This document shows, piece after piece, positions 8,847-17,884 of a DNA stretch of 64,000 nt. The notes under the pieces were generated by a model that saw only the letters and a program-made list of their open reading frames with translations, was not told the DNA's origin and searched no databases. Numbering within the stretch: the stretch's first letter is position 1; each line of letters opens with the position of its first letter. The position numbers were made by a program, and so were the translations under genes. The stretch covers positions 62,001-126,000 of the forward strand of contig NZ_JBHSEC010000007.1 of the NCBI RefSeq assembly GCF_042651785.1, given 5' to 3'. The stretch is from Chungangia koreensis (GTDB lineage: Bacteria; Bacillota; Bacilli; Bacillales_A; Planococcaceae).

Positions 8847-9207
8847 ACTGATTCCTCCAATACTATTTGATTTAACCTCTATCTTATCTAACTTTCCAAA
8901 AAGTTTAAAAAGAAGCGCTTTGTAGCCTTATTTTATTTTAATTTTTGAAACTAAAACTATAAATAATACAATAGTGTAAAATGGGTTGTCAACATGAAAT
9001 TTGTGATATTTTCGAAAAAATGTTACAATTGTCTTACAATTGTTTTTTGAATCGTATTCCAAAGTCTGCTGTATATTTTTTCTGCAGATAGAATGTTGAA
9101 TACGTTTTTTTATATTCTTTTTTAAAGCGAGGAAAAAACAGTTGTATGAGCTTAATACGATGCTGAATAGTAAACGAATTTTTATTCTACATAGGAGGAA
9201 TGTAAAA
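8847..9207. other. AT-rich divergent intergenic region with direct repeat
   Basis: A 360-base gap between two divergent genes. It holds two copies of TTACAATTGT at 9023-9032 and 9034-9043 (period 11; each contains the palindrome ACAATTGT) and a weak hairpin TCTGC/GCAGA at 9065-9088. Open frames here have no ribosome binding site or family signal, so I call no gene. Confidence 0.5.
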
Positions 9208-10062
9208 ATGAATTTGATTGATAAGAAAGTTACACACAAGCGTTTTGGTACAGGGAGCATAGTTGAACATAATGACTCAATAATCGAGATACATTTTGCA
9301 ACGGAAATTAAGAAGTTTGTTTTCCCTGATGTATTTGCCAAGCATCTCGAACTGCATGACAAAAGTGTTGCTCATTCACTTGAAAAAGTTATACAAGAAA
9401 GGGAAAACGAAAGGAAAGAGGAAGAATTAAAGAAAGAAGAGGAAAAAGAACTACATCGTAAAAAACACGAACTTCGCTTGGAACATGAAAAACTGATGAA
9501 AAATCACAAGCTTCATCCACAATCTCAAATGGTTTTTTGGTGTGATACAGAAGAACGGGATAGTGCTTTTTCAGAGTGGAAGGTTTTTTCAGGGATTATA
9601 AAAAGCGGGACTAATAAAGGGCAGCCAAACAAACCAAGCCGTTTGCACCAAAATAGTGCTGTTCTGTTAACGGGGGTAGACTCTAACAAGTCTGAAGAAG
9701 ATAGACGGATTTTAGGTGTCTATATGGTGGAGGAAGAATTTATCGGTAAGCATTGTGAAGATGGAAATATTCCTGCTCATTCAGTCTATAGACTTCAACT
9801 TTCAGAAGAAGAATCTGCTCAGATGTTTTTCTGGAATTATTACGTCAACGAAAAGTTCCCCGACAAAATGACATGGAATACTGGAAAGCACCGATACTTT
9901 GATAATTCATGGATGGCTCAAATTTTGCAGGATATCATTTCGTTGAAAAATGACTCGGAGGAACGGAAGCAGGTACAACAATTTTACGATCATTTTTGTA
10001 AAATGAATCACATAACAGATCAGGAGTTACCAAAGCCTAACGGCGCATTAATGCGTAAATAG
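9208..10062 (+). CDS. Hypothetical protein with FGxG beta-barrel-like N-terminus and charged coil
   Basis: Not recognised as a named family. The 284-residue protein opens with KKVTHKRFGTGSIVEHNDSIIEIHF, the KxVxHxxFGxGxI pattern of small Tudor-like barrels found at the end of UvrD-type helicases. Residues about 60-100 are an extremely Glu/Lys-rich helix, likely a coiled coil. The C-terminal two thirds contain FWCDTEERDSAF and VYRLQLSEEESAQMFFWNYY. The start at 9208 is chosen for AGGAGGAAT 8 bases upstream; an in-frame ATG at 9142 lacks one. It precedes a UvrA-like gene by 70 bases, so a nucleic-acid role is possible but unproven. Confidence 0.65.
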   Translation: MNLIDKKVTHKRFGTGSIVEHNDSIIEIHFATEIKKFVFPDVFAKHLELHDKSVAHSLEKVIQERENERKEEELKKEEEKELHRKKHELRLEHEKLMKNHKLHPQSQMVFWCDTEERDSAFSEWKVFSGIIKSGTNKGQPNKPSRLHQNSAVLLTGVDSNKSEEDRRILGVYMVEEEFIGKHCEDGNIPAHSVYRLQLSEEESAQMFFWNYYVNEKFPDKMTWNTGKHRYFDNSWMAQILQDIISLKNDSEERKQVQQFYDHFCKMNHITDQELPKPNGALMRK

Positions 10063-10132
10063 ATCAGTTGTATACATTGGAACAAATTTAAAAAAATATA
10101 AAAATGCATTCATGTATAGAAAGGATAGAAAA

Positions 10133-12400
10133 ATGTCAGAAAGAAAAGATGAAATCATCTTAAGAGGACTCACAGAAAATAATCTAAAAAATATAGATTT
10201 AAACATACCTAAAGAAAAAATCATCTTATTTACTGGTCTTTCAGGCTCAGGAAAGAGCTCAGTTGTTTTTGATACGTTAGCTACTGAGAGCAGAAGACAA
10301 ATGACGTTGAACTATCCTCTCTATGTGAGAAATCAAATGCCAAGGTACGAAAGACCTCATGCCGATCTTATGCAAAACTTAAGTCCCGTCATCGTGGTGG
10401 AGCAAAGACCGATAGGAGGTAACTCTCGTTCTACGGTAGGCACCTATATGGACATAGATCCATTAATTCGACTGTTGTTTTCGAGAATCGGACAACCACC
10501 AATCGGTTCTGCCACTGATTTTTCAATCCAAAGCAGCTTTGGCAGATGCCCTGAATGTGGTGGGTTTGGAGAGGTAATTGCACCAGATGTAAATAAGCTG
10601 GTCGATTTCGATAAGTCACTTCGAGAGTATGCTGTTCAATTTAAGCCGCTATCTCCATCAGGTTGGCAAGGGAATTGGATGATGACATGCGGATTATTCG
10701 ATCCGGATCTACCCTTAAAGGACTATCCAGAAGAAAAGCTCCGCCTGTTATTATATGGTCCGAGGGAAGGTGAAAGAGCGTATGCACCGTTCCACACCAA
10801 AAATGGTCCCCACAATGCAGAGTGGGATGGTTTATTGCCCAGATTTACACGCGTCTACATAAATAGAGATATCTCAAAACTAAAGCAAGTATCCCAAGAG
10901 GATGTAATAGCAGTATCAACTCATTCGCTATGTCCAACATGCCAAGGTTCGGGCCTTAACCCGCAGGTGTTAGAGTGCCGTATAAATGGCTTGAATATCG
11001 CAGAATATGATCAATTAGAGCTTCCGGAAATCCTAAAAGAACTAAAAAACATAAAAGAACCTATGGGAGAATCGATCGCAAAACAAGCAATCCCATATGT
11101 TCAACAATTAGTGGACATGGGGTTAGGGTATTTGAGTCTCTCAAGAAAGATGGGTACCCTTTCAGGCGGGGAAGCTCAGAGGGTGAAAATTGCCCGTCAT
11201 TTAGGGAGCAGTTTAAACAATATCACCTACATATTCGATGAACCAAGTGCGGGACTTCATCAAGAAGAAGTGAAACTGTTAATTCAGATGCTAAAAAGGA
11301 TCAAAGATCAACATAATACCGTCATCGTAATCGAACATAATCTATCCGTTATCAAAGTAGCTGATGAAATAATAGAGATGGGTCCTGGAGCAGGTGTTAA
11401 TGGAGGGAAAGTTGTCTATCAAGGAAAATTAGAAGGATTAACAAACACGCCAACTGCAAAAGCCTTAAAGCAAAAAATACAAATTAACAAAAGTCCAAAG
11501 GGACGTAAAAGTTATTTTTCAATGAGAGGTGCAAGGAATAATAACCTGAAAAATGTGAATGTAGATATTCCTAAAGATGTCTTAGTCTCTGTATGCGGAG
11601 TATCGGGTTCAGGTAAAAGCTCATTAATACTGGAAGCATTCAAGGAAAGATACCCGGATTCCATTACAGTAGGACAAGGTGGCATCGGAATCTCAAGCCG
11701 CTCGACCATGGCTACATATATGGGAATAATGGATGACATTCGCGCAACCTTTTCTAAAGCAACGGGACAACCGGCAGGATTATTCAGTTTCAACTCCTTA
11801 GGAGCATGTCCTGTCTGTAAAGGAAAAGGAGTGATCACTCCTGAAGTTGCATTTGCAGATCCAGTAACAATCCCTTGTGAAGCATGTGGCGGTACGAGAT
11901 ATTCCGACGAAGCATTGAGCTATCGATATGAGGGTAAAAATATCATTGAAATATTAGAATTAACAATAGACGAAGCTGCTGATTATTTAAAACAACAAAA
12001 GATCTTAAATAGAGTGAACACACTTAAAGATGTAGGTTTAGGATATTTGACCTTGGGGCAGACGACAAGTTCCTTGAGTGGTGGAGAAATCCAACGTCTA
12101 AAACTCGCGAGCCAATTACAAAAGAAAGGTCAAATCTATCTGTTAGACGAACCTTCCTTAGGATTACACGCCGAAGATGATGAAAAACTTCTAAATGTAT
12201 TTCAAACTCTGGTAAACAAGGGCAACTCTGTCATCATAGTCGAGCATAATTTAGACTTTATAGCGGCGAGCGACTGGATTATTGAAATGGGTCCGGGGGG
12301 CGGAAAACAAGGTGGGCAAATACTTTTCGAAGGCACTCCGGAAGAAATGCTAAACGCAGAAACTGTGACTGCGAAATGGTTAAACGAAGGAGTAAGATAG
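10133..12400 (+). CDS. UvrA-like ABC ATPase (short UvrA2/DrrC type)
   Basis: Tandem ABC ATPase of the UvrA family, 755 residues against about 950 for true UvrA, matching the shorter UvrA2/DrrC-type paralogues linked to resistance against DNA-binding drugs. Both nucleotide domains are complete: Walker A GLSGSGKSS (35-43) and GVSGSGKSS (about 489), signatures LSGGEAQR (about 343) and LSGGEIQR (about 648), and IFDEPSAGLH and LLDEPSLGLH. Zinc-finger cysteines are CPEC/CPTC (139 and 267) and CPVC/CEAC in the second half. The start at 10133 has AAAGGA upstream. Likely binds damaged or intercalated DNA; role in this organism inferred. Confidence 0.9.
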   Translation: MSERKDEIILRGLTENNLKNIDLNIPKEKIILFTGLSGSGKSSVVFDTLATESRRQMTLNYPLYVRNQMPRYERPHADLMQNLSPVIVVEQRPIGGNSRSTVGTYMDIDPLIRLLFSRIGQPPIGSATDFSIQSSFGRCPECGGFGEVIAPDVNKLVDFDKSLREYAVQFKPLSPSGWQGNWMMTCGLFDPDLPLKDYPEEKLRLLLYGPREGERAYAPFHTKNGPHNAEWDGLLPRFTRVYINRDISKLKQVSQEDVIAVSTHSLCPTCQGSGLNPQVLECRINGLNIAEYDQLELPEILKELKNIKEPMGESIAKQAIPYVQQLVDMGLGYLSLSRKMGTLSGGEAQRVKIARHLGSSLNNITYIFDEPSAGLHQEEVKLLIQMLKRIKDQHNTVIVIEHNLSVIKVADEIIEMGPGAGVNGGKVVYQGKLEGLTNTPTAKALKQKIQINKSPKGRKSYFSMRGARNNNLKNVNVDIPKDVLVSVCGVSGSGKSSLILEAFKERYPDSITVGQGGIGISSRSTMATYMGIMDDIRATFSKATGQPAGLFSFNSLGACPVCKGKGVITPEVAFADPVTIPCEACGGTRYSDEALSYRYEGKNIIEILELTIDEAADYLKQQKILNRVNTLKDVGLGYLTLGQTTSSLSGGEIQRLKLASQLQKKGQIYLLDEPSLGLHAEDDEKLLNVFQTLVNKGNSVIIVEHNLDFIAASDWIIEMGPGGGKQGGQILFEGTPEEMLNAETVTAKWLNEGVR

Positions 12401-12510
12401 AAAAGATAGCTGTTACTTGTGTGAAAACAAATAATCATAAGTTAAACCAGGACAGTGTCATTTAGAATGTCATTTGTTATCCTATATAAAAACTATGAAG
12501 AGGTTTTAGT

Positions 12511-13077
12511 ATGAAAAATGATCAACGAAATTTATCGCCGGAACAACAGAAAGAATTGTTTGAAATTTTGAAAGACCGTTTCGAGAACAACATGAATCGT
12601 CATGAAGGACTCCACTGGGCCGAACTCCAAGCCAAGTTAGAAGCTAATCCTGAAAAATTATGGTCGCTAAACGAGATGGAAGCAACTGGCGGCGAGCCGG
12701 ACGTTGTAACCTACGATCAAGAAACTAAGGAATATGTTTTCTTTGATTGTTCAGCGGAAAGCCCGAAAGGACGCAGAAGCATTTGTTACGACCGTGAGGC
12801 GTTGGAGGCAAGGAAGAAACACAAACCCGAAAACAGCGCGATGGATATGGCTACTTACATGGGGATTGAGATTTTAACAGAAGAGGAATACCGTAAACTG
12901 CAGGAACTCGGTAATTTCGATTTAAAAACATCGAGTTGGATCCAAACACCTGAACGAATTCGAAAATTAGGTGGTGCCCTATTCTGTGATCGCCGCTATG
13001 ACACGGTATTCGTGTACCATAATGGAGCGGATTCCTATTATGGTGCAAGAGGTTTCCGTGGGGTACTAACGGTTTAA
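12511..13077 (+). CDS. DUF4256 family protein
   Basis: 188 residues, recognised as a DUF4256 protein by GLHWAELQAKLEANPEKLWSL, FFDCSAESPKGRRS and the C-terminal DTVFVYHNGADSYYGARGFRG. Family function unknown. No signal peptide or membrane segment, so cytoplasmic. It begins 110 bases after the UvrA-like gene with GAAGAGG upstream and ends at a strong terminator, so it may share a transcript with the ATPase. Confidence 0.8.
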   Translation: MKNDQRNLSPEQQKELFEILKDRFENNMNRHEGLHWAELQAKLEANPEKLWSLNEMEATGGEPDVVTYDQETKEYVFFDCSAESPKGRRSICYDREALEARKKHKPENSAMDMATYMGIEILTEEEYRKLQELGNFDLKTSSWIQTPERIRKLGGALFCDRRYDTVFVYHNGADSYYGARGFRGVLTV

Positions 13078-13109
13078 ATCAAAGAGTAGATGTTATAACT
13101 ATAAAGAAG

Positions 13110-13143
13110 CAGAGAGCGGGACATCAAACGCTCTCTGTTTTTC
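13110..13143 (+). terminator. Intrinsic terminator after DUF4256 gene
   Basis: Perfect 9-bp stem CAGAGAGCG/CGCTCTCTG with a 10-base loop followed by TTTTT. Confidence 0.85.
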
Positions 13144-13281
13144 ATTGTGAATGAATTTTTATGGAAATCATTTGTAGTCGTTATCAAGGGCAAACATAGT
13201 AGAAAAATGTTATACTAGATAAGTATGAGTCATACTGTCCAAAAGACAGAGTCTTTTTAATAGAAAGGAATGTGAAGGAAA

Positions 13282-14913
13282 TTGAGTAACGGTATTTTCA
13301 AGATCCCTACACCTACAAACGAACCGGGCAACACGTATGCACCTGGTACAAAAGAACGGGAAACGCTAAAGGCGGAATTAGAACGTCAATCGAATGTGGT
13401 CGTTGATATTCCTGTAATTATCAACGGTGAAGATATTAAGACAGATACAGTCAAGCAAGTGGTTATGCCACATGATCATCAACATGTATTAGCAAACTAT
13501 TCACAAGCTGGTGAAAAGGAATTGCGTGATGCAGTTGAAGCGGCAATGGCTGCGAAAGAAGCATGGGCAAATATGCCTTGGGAACACCGTGCATCGATTT
13601 TCTTAAAAGCTGCTGATTTGATTTCCGGTCCTTACCGCGATGTCATGAATGCTGCAACGATGCTTGGACAATCCAAAACAGCTATTCAAGCTGAAATTGA
13701 TTCTGCACAAGAACTAATCGACTTCCTACGTTTCGGCGTAGATTATGCAAATCAGGTATATCAAATTCAACCAGAAAGCATGAAGAATATTTGGAACCGT
13801 ACGGACTACCGTCCATTAGATGGTTTCGTATTAGCAATCTCTCCATTTAACTTCACAGCTATTGGCGGTAACTTACCAGCAGCTCCAGCGATGATGGGGA
13901 ACGTAGTTGTTTGGAAGCCTGCGACAACTTCTATGTTAGCAAACTACTACTTCATGCGTATTTTGGAAGAAGCGGGATTACCAAAAGGTGTTATCAACTT
14001 TGTGCCATCTCGTGGTTCTCAAGTATCTGAAGTCGTGTTAACTGACCGTCGTATGTCTGGATTCCACTTCACTGGTTCTACCAACACGTTCAACACGATT
14101 TGGAAAACAGTAGGGGAAAATATTAATAACTACATTTCTTATCCACGTTTAGTTGGGGAAACAGGCGGTAAAGACTTTGTATTTGCTCACGAAACTGCAC
14201 AAGCCGATAAAGTAGTAGCGAGTCTTGCTCGTGGGGCATTCGAATACCAAGGTCAAAAATGTTCAGCGGCTTCCCGTGCTTACATCCCTGCAAGCATGTG
14301 GGAAGATGTAAAAGCTGGATTAATCGAAGAAACTGCAAAACTGAAAGTTGGGGATGTCCGTGACTTCCGTAACTTCATGGGTGCTGTAATTGATAAGCCG
14401 GCATTCGATTCCATCACAAGCTATATCGAATATGCGAAGGAATCGGATGAAGCTGAAATCATCACAGGTGGTACGTATGATGATTCAGTCGGTTATTTCA
14501 TTCAACCGACAATTATTGTGACAACAAATCCAAACTTCAAGACGATGAAAGAAGAAATCTTCGGACCGGTCTTGACGATCTATGTATATGAAAATGATCA
14601 ATTGGAAGAAACTTTGACAGCTGTTGATACAGCTTCTATGTATGCATTGACAGGTTCCATCTTCGCACAAGACCGTCAAGCGATCCAATACTTGGAAAAC
14701 CGTTTGTCCGGTGCGGCTGGTAACTTCTATATCAATGACAAGCCAACTGGTGCGATGATCAACCAACAGCCATTCGGCGGTTCACGTGGATCAGGTACAA
14801 ATGACAAAGCAGGTTCTGTCTTCAACGCAATTCGTTGGACAACTCCTCGTGTCATCAAGGAAAACTTTGCACCAACAACTGATGTTGCATATCCATTTAT
14901 GGATGAAGAATAA
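13282..14913 (+). CDS. pruA: L-glutamate gamma-semialdehyde (1-pyrroline-5-carboxylate) dehydrogenase
   Basis: NAD-dependent oxidation of glutamate semialdehyde to glutamate, the second step of proline breakdown. The 543-residue aldehyde dehydrogenase has the glutamate base in LVGETGGKDF (E293) and the nucleophile in GQKCSAASRAY (C327). Length and sequence fit the long PruA/ALDH4 branch rather than the 515-residue Bacillus RocA. The start is a TTG at 13282 behind GAAGGAA. No proline dehydrogenase gene lies next to it, so the first step must be encoded elsewhere. A small hairpin CTGTC/GACAG followed by T5 (about 13236-13258) sits in its leader, which may be an attenuator or chance. Confidence 0.9.
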   Translation: MSNGIFKIPTPTNEPGNTYAPGTKERETLKAELERQSNVVVDIPVIINGEDIKTDTVKQVVMPHDHQHVLANYSQAGEKELRDAVEAAMAAKEAWANMPWEHRASIFLKAADLISGPYRDVMNAATMLGQSKTAIQAEIDSAQELIDFLRFGVDYANQVYQIQPESMKNIWNRTDYRPLDGFVLAISPFNFTAIGGNLPAAPAMMGNVVVWKPATTSMLANYYFMRILEEAGLPKGVINFVPSRGSQVSEVVLTDRRMSGFHFTGSTNTFNTIWKTVGENINNYISYPRLVGETGGKDFVFAHETAQADKVVASLARGAFEYQGQKCSAASRAYIPASMWEDVKAGLIEETAKLKVGDVRDFRNFMGAVIDKPAFDSITSYIEYAKESDEAEIITGGTYDDSVGYFIQPTIIVTTNPNFKTMKEEIFGPVLTIYVYENDQLEETLTAVDTASMYALTGSIFAQDRQAIQYLENRLSGAAGNFYINDKPTGAMINQQPFGGSRGSGTNDKAGSVFNAIRWTTPRVIKENFAPTTDVAYPFMDEE

Positions 14914-14922
14914 TAACTAATG

Positions 14923-14957
14923 AAAAGGGTTGAAACGAATCGTTTCAACCCTTTTTA
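14923..14957. terminator. Intrinsic terminator after pruA
   Basis: AAGGGTTGAAACG and CGTTTCAACCCTT pair perfectly around AAT, followed by T-rich sequence. Confidence 0.9.
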
Positions 14958-15052
14958 TATAAGTGTCCACTTCCTTTCTACTGTTAATTGTGAGGGAAGG
15001 TAATTCATGTTACAGTTAGTAAGAAAATTTTCACAGTGAATAGGAGAACTAC

Positions 15053-15448
15053 ATGATCGAAATTAAAACATCTTCCCTTAGCGATGGAGAATTCAATCGA
15101 GGGGTATTTGCCACACGTGACATCAAAAAAGGTGAACTGTTGCATGAGGCACCGGTGATTGCATACCCGAACGAACAGCATGAGCATATCGAGAAGACAT
15201 TGCTTGCAGATTACGCTTTTGAATATGGAATTAACCATACTGCGTTTGTGTTAGGTTATGGGATGTTATTTAACCATTCCTATCAACCGAATGCCACTTA
15301 TGATATAAATTTTGACAATCATACTTTTGACTTTTACGCGTATACGGACATAAAAGCAGGAGAAGAAATCTTGATCAACTATAATGGCGACGAAGAAGAT
15401 CAAGAATTACTCTGGTTTGATCAGGACAAAGAAGGCAAAGAAGAATAA
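15053..15448 (+). CDS. Small SET domain protein (protein-lysine methyltransferase-like)
   Basis: 131 residues, essentially a bare SET domain. Visible motifs are RGVFATRDIKKGE (N-terminal SET strand), MLFNHSYQPNATY (the NHS..PN AdoMet/pseudoknot motif) and KAGEEILINYNGDEED (C-terminal GEEIxxxY). Such short bacterial SET proteins are annotated as lysine methyltransferases, substrate unknown. AGGAGAACTAC precedes the ATG. Monocistronic, between two terminators. Confidence 0.85.
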   Translation: MIEIKTSSLSDGEFNRGVFATRDIKKGELLHEAPVIAYPNEQHEHIEKTLLADYAFEYGINHTAFVLGYGMLFNHSYQPNATYDINFDNHTFDFYAYTDIKAGEEILINYNGDEEDQELLWFDQDKEGKEE

Positions 15449-15464
15449 AATACAACTGGTTCTG

Positions 15465-15500
15465 GCGTTAATCCCACACAAATGGATTAACGCTTTTTTT
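15465..15500 (+). terminator. Intrinsic terminator after SET gene
   Basis: GCGTTAATCC and GGATTAACGC pair perfectly around a 9-base loop and are followed by seven T. Confidence 0.9.
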
Positions 15501-15646
15501 ATTGAACCTTTTGTTGATTAACGCGTTATAACTAATGAGTATAATTAATTATCAATAATAATATAATGCAATACAATTATTATTTATTGTAACTCGATAA
15601 ATAATGGTTTAAAATTATGATTAATATCAATAGTGAGGTGCTTTTA

Positions 15647-16123
15647 ATGAAACTTGGTTCAACAACATTTTTAAAGTTAGCAGTTTTTCTACTCGGGATT
15701 CCAGCACTCATTTTATATGGGGTGGGCTTGCCGTATTTAATTAAAAATCCTGCAAATCCGGACTATGGCCATATACTGTATCCGATTGTAATCGTGATTT
15801 TTATCTCAACGGTCCCGTATATCGCAGCTTTAGTTCAAGCTTTCAAGCTTCTCAGTTATATCGATCAGAACATAGCATTCTCGGAAAGATCAGTGAAGGC
15901 ACTAAAAAATATTAAATACTGTGCAGTCACCATTGTTGGTTTGTATGTAATTGGTTTGCCTTTCATCTTTATGGTCGCAGAGTTGGACGACGCTCCAGGT
16001 CTCGGTGTAATAGGAATGCTCCTGATCTTTGCTCCACTGGTGATCGCAGTGTTTGCTGCTGTTCTCCAAAAACTTCTACAGGAAGCCATTCATATAAAAT
16101 CTGAAAATGATTTAACGGTCTGA
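15647..16123 (+). CDS. DUF2975 membrane protein (YoaS-like)
   Basis: 158 residues with four hydrophobic segments (about 10-30, 45-68, 92-115, 124-145), fitting the DUF2975 inner-membrane family. No enzymatic role is known. The start at 15647 has GAGGTG seven bases upstream; the longer in-frame start at 15617 lacks one. Ten bases after its stop begins a small Xre-type regulator, the same gene pair as yoaS-yozG in Bacillus subtilis, so the two probably form one unit in which the regulator controls the pair. Confidence 0.8.
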   Translation: MKLGSTTFLKLAVFLLGIPALILYGVGLPYLIKNPANPDYGHILYPIVIVIFISTVPYIAALVQAFKLLSYIDQNIAFSERSVKALKNIKYCAVTIVGLYVIGLPFIFMVAELDDAPGLGVIGMLLIFAPLVIAVFAAVLQKLLQEAIHIKSENDLTV

Positions 16124-16132
16124 GGTGAAAAC

Positions 16133-16345
16133 ATGGCGATTATTATAAATATTGATGTGATGTTAGCGAAAAGGAAAATGAGTGTGACGGAACTTTCGGA
16201 GAGGGTTGGCATAACGATGGCCAATCTTTCGATATTGAAAAATGGGAAGGCAAAGGCGATTCGATTATCAACGTTAGAAGCGATATGTAAGGCATTGGAT
16301 TGCCAGCCTGGTGACTTACTTGAATACCGAAGTGAAGATGACTAG
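16133..16345 (+). CDS. YozG-like helix-turn-helix regulator
   Basis: 70-residue Cro/C1-type regulator. The helix-turn-helix runs through KRKMSVTELSERVGITMANLS and the recognition helix ILKNGKAKAIRLSTLEAI, ending LDCQPGDLLEYR, typical of the short HTH_26/YozG proteins. It is co-transcribed with the DUF2975 gene. Likely an autoregulator of the pair. Confidence 0.85.
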   Translation: MAIIINIDVMLAKRKMSVTELSERVGITMANLSILKNGKAKAIRLSTLEAICKALDCQPGDLLEYRSEDD

Positions 16346-16385
16346 TACAAAATTTTCAGGAGTCCCTTTAAAAGGAGAGTATCTC

Positions 16386-17240
16386 ATGAATTCAACTTTA
16401 CAAAATGATTCCTCGGTAAGTTCCAATCGAGTTGAAAACGCGTTTAAACAGCTTGTTCGTTTTGGGTGGGAGCAAGCATTATCCTGTTTGTTCCCTGTCG
16501 TGATTTTCACTTCATTGGCCCTTACACAAATCATTCCACTCCCTTTGCTGCCCAGGTATGATTGGCTGCTGATCATTTGTCTTGTAATGCAGTGGTGGAT
16601 GGTGCGATCTGGACTTGAGACACGGGATGAACTAAAGGTGATTACATTATTTCATGTAATAGGTCTCGCTCTTGAAATATTTAAAGTCCATATGGGATCG
16701 TGGTCATATCCGGAAGAAGGGTATTTCAAAGTTTTTGGAGTTCCTTTGTATAGCGGTTTCATGTATGCGAGTGTTGCCAGTTATCTATGCCAGGCATGGA
16801 GGAGACTGAAAGTCCAACTCATTAAGTGGCCCCCGTTTTGGTTAGTTGTACCTCTTGCAGCGGCAATCTATTTAAACTTTTTCACCCATCATTACTGGAT
16901 TGATGTCCGGTGGTGGTTAGCGGGACTTGTCATGATCGTCTTTTGGCAGGCATGGGTTACATATGAAGTAAATGGGTTCCGTTACCGGATGCCACTCGCA
17001 CTGGCATTTGTACTTATCGGCTTCTTTATATGGATTGCAGAGAACATCGCCACTTTCTTTGGAGCTTGGGAATATCCAAACCAAACCGATGCATGGAGCC
17101 TCGTGCATTTAGGAAAGGTCAGTTCCTGGCTTTTGTTAGTGATTGTAAGTTTTTTAATCGTTGCGACATTGAAGCGGGCGAAGGGGAACGAGATGGCTAT
17201 TTTTAATTCAAGAAAGAAAAGCGGTAATATAGAGCAGTAA
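16386..17240 (+). CDS. DUF817 family membrane protein
   Basis: 284 residues with about eight hydrophobic segments. GSWSYPEEGYFKVFGVPLYSG, YWIDVRWWLAG and GAWEYPNQTDAWSLVHLGKVSSW are DUF817 signature stretches. Function unknown. The ATG at 16386 follows AAAAGGAGAG; a longer reading from 16311 would overlap the regulator. The 40-base gap suggests it may be read through from the yoaS-yozG pair. A terminator-like hairpin follows. Confidence 0.8.
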   Translation: MNSTLQNDSSVSSNRVENAFKQLVRFGWEQALSCLFPVVIFTSLALTQIIPLPLLPRYDWLLIICLVMQWWMVRSGLETRDELKVITLFHVIGLALEIFKVHMGSWSYPEEGYFKVFGVPLYSGFMYASVASYLCQAWRRLKVQLIKWPPFWLVVPLAAAIYLNFFTHHYWIDVRWWLAGLVMIVFWQAWVTYEVNGFRYRMPLALAFVLIGFFIWIAENIATFFGAWEYPNQTDAWSLVHLGKVSSWLLLVIVSFLIVATLKRAKGNEMAIFNSRKKSGNIEQ

Positions 17241-17246
17241 ATTGAG

Positions 17247-17282
17247 ATTGAGAGCGATTCGTTGAATGGGCTCTCAATTTCT
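17247..17282 (+). terminator. Intrinsic terminator after DUF817 gene
   Basis: ATTGAGAGC and GCTCTCAAT form a 9-bp stem with a 14-base loop followed by TTCT; moderate T tract. Confidence 0.65.
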
Positions 17283-17383
17283 AATATTCATCCCCTATTT
17301 AGCTATTTTTGAGGAATTGGACGTCTATACTATAATTTATCTAACGCACTCCTCCATATATAGGAAGAGCAGTTAAAAAAGTA

Positions 17384-17412
17384 TTTTAATACTAAACTAT
17401 TTAGTGCTAAAA
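17384..17412. promoter_or_regulatory. MarR-type operator dyad
   Basis: TTTTAATACTAAA and TTTAGTGCTAAAA are inverted copies (11 of 13 positions) around a 3-base centre. The dyad ends 23 bases before the marR start, the usual place for autoregulation of a MarR operon. Confidence 0.75.
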
Positions 17413-17435
17413 TAAACGAGAGAGGGAGAAGTGGA

Positions 17436-17864
17436 ATGAAAGAGTCCGTATTTGAGTTAATTAGACAAGCAGAAATATTGAACAATGAATCCATTATCCG
17501 GTTTATGAATTTGTTTTCGGGAAACCTAAGTGTGTCTCATTGTTTAGTTTTAAATGAACTGAAAGAGAAGGGACCGCAAAAGCCTTCTGAACTGGCCAGG
17601 AAATTGAATTATACGCCTGGAGCGCTTACTGGAATTTCCACAAAGCTGATTAACGAAGGGTATGCTGTGCGACAGTATGACAAGGCAGATCGCCGAATTG
17701 CCCGGATATCGATCACGGAGGCTGGAATTGACATCTTGAAGATTGCACAAAAAGCAGGCCATGAATTGCGTGCAGATCTATACTCTGTATTGTCTGATGA
17801 AGAAATAAATCAATTATTGGTGATTCAGAAAAAATTGCTCAATCATCTTCTCTCCAAGAAATAA
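17436..17864 (+). CDS. MarR family transcriptional regulator
   Basis: 142-residue winged-helix regulator. The HTH reads KPSELARKLNYTPGALTGISTKL and the wing DKADRRIARISITEAG with the conserved DxRxxRxxLT-like pattern. It heads a run of five genes (SDR, MFS, SDR, SDR) with gaps of 11-20 bases, and an inverted repeat sits just in front. The likely role is repression of this operon, relieved by the transported compound. AGAGGGAGAAG precedes the ATG. Confidence 0.85.
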   Translation: MKESVFELIRQAEILNNESIIRFMNLFSGNLSVSHCLVLNELKEKGPQKPSELARKLNYTPGALTGISTKLINEGYAVRQYDKADRRIARISITEAGIDILKIAQKAGHELRADLYSVLSDEEINQLLVIQKKLLNHLLSKK

Positions 17865-17884
17865 CTCATAAGGAGTGGGAAAAA

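Noticed and set aside
8928..9362. 144-codon minus-strand frame in the ytoQ upstream gap
   Set aside because: No ribosome binding site, biased AT-rich composition, and it overlaps the well-supported gene at 9208.
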